In this document: one piece after another, positions 58,651 to 64,000 of the stretch
Layout: every line of letters starts with the position of its first letter
How positions within the stretch are numbered: the stretch's first letter is position 1
Source: DATFFO01 sp963772815
Lineage (GTDB): Bacteria > Actinomycetota > Acidimicrobiia > Spongiisociales > ZC4RG35
Direction: 5' to 3'
Assembly (NCBI GenBank): GCA_963772815.1
Contig: CAVYYV010000002.1
Location: 1-64,000, forward strand
DNA: 64,000 bases
The notes under the pieces: model-generated
Seen by the model: the letters and a program-made list of their open reading frames with translations, nothing else
Told to the model about the DNA's origin: nothing
Database searches by the model: none
Translations under genes and position numbers: made by a program

Positions 58651-59967
58651 ATGGCGCGAATCGGGATTCTCCTGGCCGACGACAACCTGCTGGTGCGCGA
58701 GGGAGTGCGTACGCTGCTGGAGTCGGAGCCCGACCTGAAGGTCCTGGCGGCCGCCTCCGATTACGAGGAGCTGATCCACGCCGCAGATCGCCACACGCCC
58801 CAGGTGCTGGTCACCGATATCCGCATGCCTCCCACCTTTCAGCAGGAAGGGATCGAAGCGGCCCGGGAGGTGCGCAAGCGTCATCCGGGCACCGGGATCG
58901 TGGTGCTCTCCCAGTACGACGAGCCCGAATACGCCGTCGCCCTGCTCGAGGAGGGGGCAGCCGGCTGCGCCTATCTGCTCAAGGATCGGGTGGCCGAGGG
59001 CGACCAACTGGTCCGGGCGGTGCGCGAGGTCGCATCGGGTGGATCAATGCTCGATCCCCGCATCGTCGAGGCGATGGTCCGTCCCGTCTCCTCGCCCTCA
59101 CTGCTGACGGACGACCAACAGCAACTGCTGAAGATGGTGGCGGAGGGACGACCGGTCAAGGCGATCGCGGTGTCCCTGCACACCACCCCGGAGGCGGCGG
59201 CGTCCCAGGTCGAGCGGCTCTTCGTCACCCTGGGAGAGGCGGTGGGAAGTGGCGATCCCGAAGCCCTGCGTCTTCTGACCAGGCTGCACGCCGCCACCGT
59301 CTCCCTGGAGGAGCAAGGTGAGACTCTGTCGCGGATGATCCCCACCGGCCTGGCCGAGGAGCTACGCCGGGGAGGATGGAAGGTGGGCGAGCCCAAGCCG
59401 GCCACCGTCACCGTGCTCATGTCGGACATCCGCGGCTACTCGGGCATCGCCGAGCACTCCGACCCCTCCCAGCTCGCCCTTCAGCTCCACGAGCATCGCG
59501 CCGCCATGAACCGGGAGGTCCTTGCAGGCGGAGGCACTCTGATGCAGTTCGTGGGCGACGCGGTGATGGCGGTATTCGGGGCTCCCCTGCCCGCTCCCGA
59601 TCACGCCGACCGGGCCGTGGCTGCGGCCCGGGCCATGCATCGCGCCCAGGCCAAAGTGAACCAGCGCTGGGCCAACCAGGGCCTGGTGCCCTTCGACGTG
59701 GGAATAGGCCTCTCCACGGGCCGGGTAGCCGTGGCCTTGTTGGGGTCCGACGAGCATCTCGAGTATTCGGTGGTGGGAGACGTGGTCAATCTCACCCAGC
59801 GCATCCAGCAATGGGCCGAGCCCGGCGACATAGTCATGACCCGGGCCACCTTCGAGGCTCTGACCAAACCGGTGCAAGCGGATCGGCTCGATCCCGCCCA
59901 GGTCAGAGGGCGCACCCAGCCCGTCGAGGCGTACCGGATGGGCAACCAGAGCGTCCCCGCCGCCTAA
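58651..59967 (+). CDS. Response regulator fused to a class III nucleotide cyclase
   Basis: 438 residues. REC domain (ARIGILLADDNLLVREGVRT, Asp in VLVTDIRMPP, Lys in AYLLKDRV) at 1-125. A weak LuxR-like helix-turn-helix is at about 150-190 (LLTDDQQQLLKMVAEGRPVK, AIAVSLHTTPEAAASQVERL). The cyclase spans about 245-400: VTVLMSDIRGYSGIAEHSD, MQFVGDAVMAVFGAPLPAPD, SVVGDVVNLTQRIQQ. Phosphorylation probably tunes cAMP production. It is the first gene of a two-component cluster and faces the NarL-type regulator. Confidence 0.87.
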   Translation: MARIGILLADDNLLVREGVRTLLESEPDLKVLAAASDYEELIHAADRHTPQVLVTDIRMPPTFQQEGIEAAREVRKRHPGTGIVVLSQYDEPEYAVALLEEGAAGCAYLLKDRVAEGDQLVRAVREVASGGSMLDPRIVEAMVRPVSSPSLLTDDQQQLLKMVAEGRPVKAIAVSLHTTPEAAASQVERLFVTLGEAVGSGDPEALRLLTRLHAATVSLEEQGETLSRMIPTGLAEELRRGGWKVGEPKPATVTVLMSDIRGYSGIAEHSDPSQLALQLHEHRAAMNREVLAGGGTLMQFVGDAVMAVFGAPLPAPDHADRAVAAARAMHRAQAKVNQRWANQGLVPFDVGIGLSTGRVAVALLGSDEHLEYSVVGDVVNLTQRIQQWAEPGDIVMTRATFEALTKPVQADRLDPAQVRGRTQPVEAYRMGNQSVPAA

Positions 59968-59977
59968 GGGCTCCGGC

Positions 59978-60640
59978 TCAACCGGTCTCAGACAAGAACA
60001 TGAGGACGGCCCGCACCCGCTTGTGCACGTTCTCCTCCTCACTCAGGGCGAGTTTGGAGAAGATCGAGTTGATGTGCTTCTCAACTGCCCGAACCGACAG
60101 ATCCAGCGCCTCGGCGATCCCGGCGTTGTTCCGCCCCTGAGCCATCTCGGACATGACGTCGGTCTCGCGGGCGGTGAGCCACTCCAGGGGAGACCGGTGT
60201 CGGGAGCGGGCCGCCACCAGCGTCTCCACCACCTTGGGATCGATCACCGATCCACCACCTGCCACCTCGCGGATGGCCCGGGTGAGGTGGAAGGCATCCG
60301 ACACCCGCTCCTTGAGGAGATAGGCCCGCCCTTCGGATCCGTGCTCGAGCAGGGCCAGGACATAATCGGGCTCGTCGTACTGAGAGAGGACCACCACCCC
60401 CACCTCGGGTGACGACTCGGCCAGCTGCTTGGCAGCCCGGATCCCCTCATCGGTCCCGGTGGGTGGCATGCGGATGTCGGTCAGCACCACGTCGGGCTTC
60501 TCCCGCTCCACCGCCTCGATAAGAGAGTCGTAGTCCTCACAGGCCCCCACCAGCTCCATGTCGTCGAGGGTGGAGAGGATCCCCTGGATGCCCTCGCGCA
60601 CGAGGAAATCATCCTCGGCGAGTACCAGCTTGAGGGCCAT
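59978..60640 (-). CDS. NarL/FixJ-type response regulator
   Basis: 220 residues. REC domain MALKLVLAEDDFLVREGIQG with Asp in VVLTDIRMPP and Lys in AYLLKERV, then a LuxR helix-turn-helix: EWLTAREDTVMSEM-like (LTARETDVMSEMAQGRNN), AGIAEALDLSVRAVEKHINS, IFSKLALSEEENVHKRVRAV. DNA-binding partner of the histidine kinases at 60781 and 62947, in divergent arrangement with the first. Confidence 0.9.
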   Translation of the reverse strand: MALKLVLAEDDFLVREGIQGILSTLDDMELVGACEDYDSLIEAVEREKPDVVLTDIRMPPTGTDEGIRAAKQLAESSPEVGVVVLSQYDEPDYVLALLEHGSEGRAYLLKERVSDAFHLTRAIREVAGGGSVIDPKVVETLVAARSRHRSPLEWLTARETDVMSEMAQGRNNAGIAEALDLSVRAVEKHINSIFSKLALSEEENVHKRVRAVLMFLSETG

Positions 60641-60780
60641 GGCCCGAGGGTAGACCGCATCGACCTTCATTGCCGGGCGGATAGCTCGCCCCATACCGGG
60701 GGTGGAGGCACCCCCGCTCAAGCGGAGGACCCCACCGCGCAGGGGACCCGACTCCACCCTCGTCACGGATAGTCGGAAAG

Positions 60781-62950
60781 GTGAACAATGGGGCCATGGA
60801 GTCCGATCGTCGAAAAGGCCCCAGCCCCTGGGCGTGGGTACTGGCCGGCGCCGTGGTCGCCACCTCTATCGCCATCTGGGTGATGGCGGCCCTGGCGGCA
60901 ACCCGGGTCGCGGGAACCGGGCCGTCCTGGCTGGTCAACCGATCAGTGGTGGCCCTCACCGCCGTCGTCGAGGCGGGGATGGGCTTATTGATCCTCCGGC
61001 GCCATCCTGGCCACCGGATCGGATGGATACTCCTGTGGATAGCCCTGTTGGGCAACCAGGAGGCGGCTGGACTTCTCTACAGCTACCACGCCCTAGAGGT
61101 CTCACCCGGCTCGCTTCCGGGCGGAAATGTGGCTGCATGGAGCCAGGTACTCCTCCCCATCTTCGGATACCCCCTCCTGCTCGGGCTCCTACCCCTCCTC
61201 TACCCTGATGGTCGATTGCCATCCCGACGCTGGCGCCCCGCCGTCTGGCTCCTGATCGCCGGCCCGCTCATGATGCTGGTGGGAGTCTTCATGGCAGACA
61301 TCTACCGCCTTGCACCGATGGAAAGCAGGCGCTGGGCCGTCGATCCTTTTGTCGCTTCATCACCAACGCTGCAGGCATTCGGTCTGGGCATGTCACAGTT
61401 TGCGCTCGTGGTTTTGTCGGCTGGACTGCTGGTGGCGATGGCATCAGCCGTGTCTCGGTATCGCAACGCCACGCGTCGGGTGCGCCTTCAGCTCAAGTGG
61501 TTCGCCTACTTCGCCGTCCCGGTGGTCGTGGTCAACTTGGTTCCCCTGCTCCTACGTGATCCAGCGAGGATCCAATCACTAGACGTCGTCGCTCCATATA
61601 CCGTGATCCTTTGGGATGTCGCCATCGCCATAGGCATCCTGCGTCACCGCCTATACGACATCAACCTGGTCATCTCCAGGACGTTCGTCTACGGCTCGCT
61701 GGCCGTTCTCATCGGGGCGGTGTACGTGGCGGTGGTGGTGGGACTAGGCACGTTGATAGGCACCAACGGCCGACCCAACACGGCGCTGGCGATCCTGGCC
61801 ACGACGGTGGTAGCGGTGGCGTTTCAACCGGCCAGGGAGCGCCTGCAGAGATTCGCCAATCGGATCGTCTACGGGTATCGGCTCACGCCCCTCGAGGCCG
61901 TGACAGAGCTGGGGGACTCGATGAGTGTGGCCGACCCCGACCGGGTTGTGCAACAGATCTCGACCGTCGTCGCAGCAGCCACCGGCGCCCGCAGGGCCGA
62001 GGTGTGGCTCGCCTCCGGCGAGGTGGTGGCCCGGGCCGCAACCTCCGTCCCGGCACCGTCTCCGGATCCGGTCCCGGCGGTTACCGATCTGGCGGATGCC
62101 TTCCCCCAGGCCACAGCAGCGGTGCCGATTCTCGATCAGGGCGACTTGCTCGGGGCGATTGTGGTCTACGAGGAGGCCGGGGATCCCCTCACACCGCTCG
62201 AGGATGCCCTCCTGGCGAACCTCGCCCGACAGGCCGCTCATGGGCTGCGCAACCGGGTCCTGACCGACGCCCTCGCCGCCCGGGTGGCCGAAGTGGGAAG
62301 GCGGGCCGCGGCGCTAGCTGAGGCCCGGCGCAGGGTCGTCGAGGCCCACGACGCCGAGCGCCAGCGCCTGGAGCGGGACATACACGATGGAGCTCAGCAG
62401 CATCTCGTAGCCCTGGCGGTGCGGCTGGGTCTGGCCCGCTCCCAGGCCAAGCGAAACCCGGCTGCCGCGTCCGAAGCGATCCAGAGTCTGATCCAGGAAA
62501 CCGCACGCGCTCGTGCCGACCCTGTCCCGGCTGGCCCATGGGGTCTATCCGGCGGCGCTAACTGCCGGAGGTGTGGCTGCGGCCCTGGAAGCAGAAGTCG
62601 CGGCCAGCCCCATTCCGGTGGAGGTGGACGACGAGACCGGCCTGCGTTTCGCTGAACCGATAGAAGCCGCCGCCTTCTTCTGCTCCCTCGAGGCGATCCA
62701 AAACGCCGTCAAGCACGGCCGCCCGACGAACGTCTGGGTTCGCCTCACCGAAGAGGACGGAGATCTGGTCTTCTCGGTCACCGACAACGGAAACGGATTC
62801 GACCCACCGACGACTGCAGGAGGAACCGGCATGCAAGGAATGTCGGACCGAATCGGCTCGCTGGGCGGGAGCATCCAGATCGAATCAACCCCCGGACGGG
62901 GAACCACGATCACGGGCCGGATACCAACGAGAGACATGGTGCCGGCATGA
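60781..62950 (+). CDS. Membrane sensor histidine kinase (one apparent frameshift)
   Basis: N-terminal membrane part with about eight helices (WVLAGAVVATSIAIWVMAAL, LPIFGYPLLLGLLPLLYP, FVYGSLAVLIGAVYVAVVVG), a GAF-like segment, then HisKA_3: VVEAHDAERQRLERDIHDGA (phospho-His in RDIHDGAQQH). Near 62505-62512 one surplus base breaks the frame. The kinase continues as TLSRLAHGVYPAALTAGG, EAIQNAVKHGRPTNVWVRLT (N box), VTDNGNGFD and GTGMQGMSDRIGSLGGSIQI. About 722 residues corrected. The start may be GTG 60781 or ATG 60796. Confidence 0.8.
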
Positions 62951-64000
62951 CAGAGCAAAGACGACGGGTTGGATTCCAGGGGGCCCTGGCAATCGATGTG
63001 CTGCTGGCAGTGTTAGCCATCGTACTGGTCCTATCCACCGCGCCTCTGGCGGCGCGCCCTCTTCCCTCCTTCTTCTTCGACCGATCGGCCGCGGCGCTGC
63101 TGGTGCTACTCGCGTCAGCCACTGCCTGGCTGATCGACCGCCGCCATCCCGGACACACCGTGGCGCGGATACTGGCCTGGTTCGGCTTCTGGGCCGGCCT
63201 GGAGGCAGCGGCCCTCCTGTACAGCTATCGCGGCCTTGGTCTGGCAGGCCATAGCCTGCCCGGCGCCAACCTGGCCGGACTGCTCCAGCCGATGATCATC
63301 GCCCCCGGCTTTGCGGTCGCCTTCGTCTTTCTGCCCCTGCTCTTTCCCGACGGGCGACTCCCCTCGCCGCGATGGCGACCCGTCATCTGGCTCACGGTGG
63401 CTGCAGCGGTAGCCGCCGAAGTCGGCTTGCTGCTCATCGACGCCTTCGCCGACTCGATTTGGGAAGCCAGTGCCTGGGCTACCGATCCGTGGGTGGCGAC
63501 AGGCTGGTCCCTCCGCCTTGGCCAGGCCCTGTACGGCTTCGCCTTCGTCGCCATCATCTTCACTATGACCCTGTCCGGCCTCTCGCTGGTGGTGCGATAT
63601 CGCCGCTCCGACCTGGACACCCGCCAGCAGATCAAGTGGTTCGTCTACCTCGGGATACCGGCGGTGCTGATCAATGCCATGATCGTCGCCCACGTGCCTT
63701 CGCCGAGCTTCGACCTGGGAGTGCTCGGTCCGGTGTCGGGCCTGGCAGCGGTAGCCGGGATCGGGATCGCCATTCTCCGCCACCGCCTGTACGACATCGA
63801 CGTCGTCATCTCCAAGACGATCGTCTACGGATCCCTGGCGGTGATGATCGGGGCGGTCTACGTGGCCGTTGTGGCAGGAGTCGGACGTTTGGCCGACGCG
63901 GAAGGGCCGAACCTCGGTCTCACCCTGGCCGCCACTGTGGTCGTGGCCATCGCCTTCGACCCGGCCCGACGCCGGCTGGAGCGACTTGCCAATCGGCTCG
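62947..64000 (+). CDS. Second membrane sensor histidine kinase, N-terminal part (runs off the window)
   Basis: ATG 62947 overlaps the stop of the preceding kinase (ATGA). 351 residues visible: about eight membrane helices (ALAIDVLLAVLAIVLVLSTA, VAFVFLPLLFPDGRLPSPRW, TIVYGSLAVMIGAVYVAVVA) and a link HRLYDIDVVISKTI closely similar to the first kinase (HRLYDINLVISRTF). A tandem paralogue. The kinase domain itself lies beyond the end of the window. Confidence 0.8.
   Translation, partial: MTEQRRRVGFQGALAIDVLLAVLAIVLVLSTAPLAARPLPSFFFDRSAAALLVLLASATAWLIDRRHPGHTVARILAWFGFWAGLEAAALLYSYRGLGLAGHSLPGANLAGLLQPMIIAPGFAVAFVFLPLLFPDGRLPSPRWRPVIWLTVAAAVAAEVGLLLIDAFADSIWEASAWATDPWVATGWSLRLGQALYGFAFVAIIFTMTLSGLSLVVRYRRSDLDTRQQIKWFVYLGIPAVLINAMIVAHVPSPSFDLGVLGPVSGLAAVAGIGIAILRHRLYDIDVVISKTIVYGSLAVMIGAVYVAVVAGVGRLADAEGPNLGLTLAATVVVAIAFDPARRRLERLANRL

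Noticed and set aside
1..64000. rRNA or tRNA genes
   Set aside because: None recognised by eye; a covariance-model scan would be needed to exclude small ones.

Overview
This is a 64 kb stretch of a high-GC chromosome. It looks like an actinobacterium, possibly Acidimicrobiia-like. The reasons are strong G/C third-position bias, frequent GTG and TTG starts with ATGA/GTGA overlaps, an F420/PPOX-type flavoprotein, a PadR/MarR/ArsR regulator set and an unusual number of class III nucleotide cyclases fused to STAND ATPases and TPRs. Taxonomy is inference: no rRNA, tRNA or ribosomal protein gene was seen.

Layout. (1) 1-2350 is a toxin-antitoxin (TA) patch: one intact PIN/Phd pair, one decayed VapBC and one MazF/RHH pair. 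(2) 2381-10883 is a recC-recB-recD operon; recC and recB each carry one apparent frameshift, and recC contains two in-frame copies of a palindromic repeat. (3) 11057-11796 is a second TA patch closed by a 15-bp-stem terminator. (4) 11815-17884 holds a small ABM-like protein, an NmrA-type NAD(P)-binding protein divergent from a MarR regulator, and an alpha/beta hydrolase with two secreted proteins. (5) 17960-28200 is a disordered accessory zone. TA modules (VapBC, two 99%-identical MazF modules, RHH/Doc, intact VapBC) alternate with gene debris (lysoplasmalogenase, cyclase tail, DUF4262, TypA, hemerythrin and VapC fragments), an ArsR/SRPBCC pair and a large cyclase-STAND-TPR regulator. (6) 28203-36838 holds membrane and stress functions, a TraR/DksA protein, an acyl-CoA synthetase and a second cyclase-STAND-TPR protein. 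(7) 37259-40033 is a tightly overlapping four-gene operon: a small membrane protein, a divergent Lgt-like transferase, a Tes/MJ0619-like radical SAM enzyme and a second small membrane protein. (8) 40122-64000 holds more cyclases, secreted proteins, a PadR regulator, a flavin monooxygenase with a metallo-beta-lactamase-fold partner, a membrane EEP nuclease, a GerMN lipoprotein with frameshifts, a cNMP-binding protein with a membrane partner, and a two-component cluster with a response regulator fused to a cyclase and two tandem membrane histidine kinases (the second runs off the window).

Two things stand out. First, a degenerate border sequence with core TGACGTTCTATTTCCAGGTC was found 11 times, always in the same orientation and always at the edges of TA modules or their remnants. 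It suggests TA genes here move or recombine as cassettes between shared borders. Second, the Lgt-like/radical SAM operon looks like a candidate lipid-modification pathway: the Lgt homologue has lost residues expected of the canonical enzyme, and the radical SAM protein resembles the family that joins lipid tails in archaea.

At least ten single-base frameshifts in otherwise well conserved genes (recC, recB, a histidine kinase, a SnoaL-like protein, a cyclase, the GerMN lipoprotein and others) mean that either the consensus has indel errors or this region is decaying. Calls on those genes should be read with that in mind.
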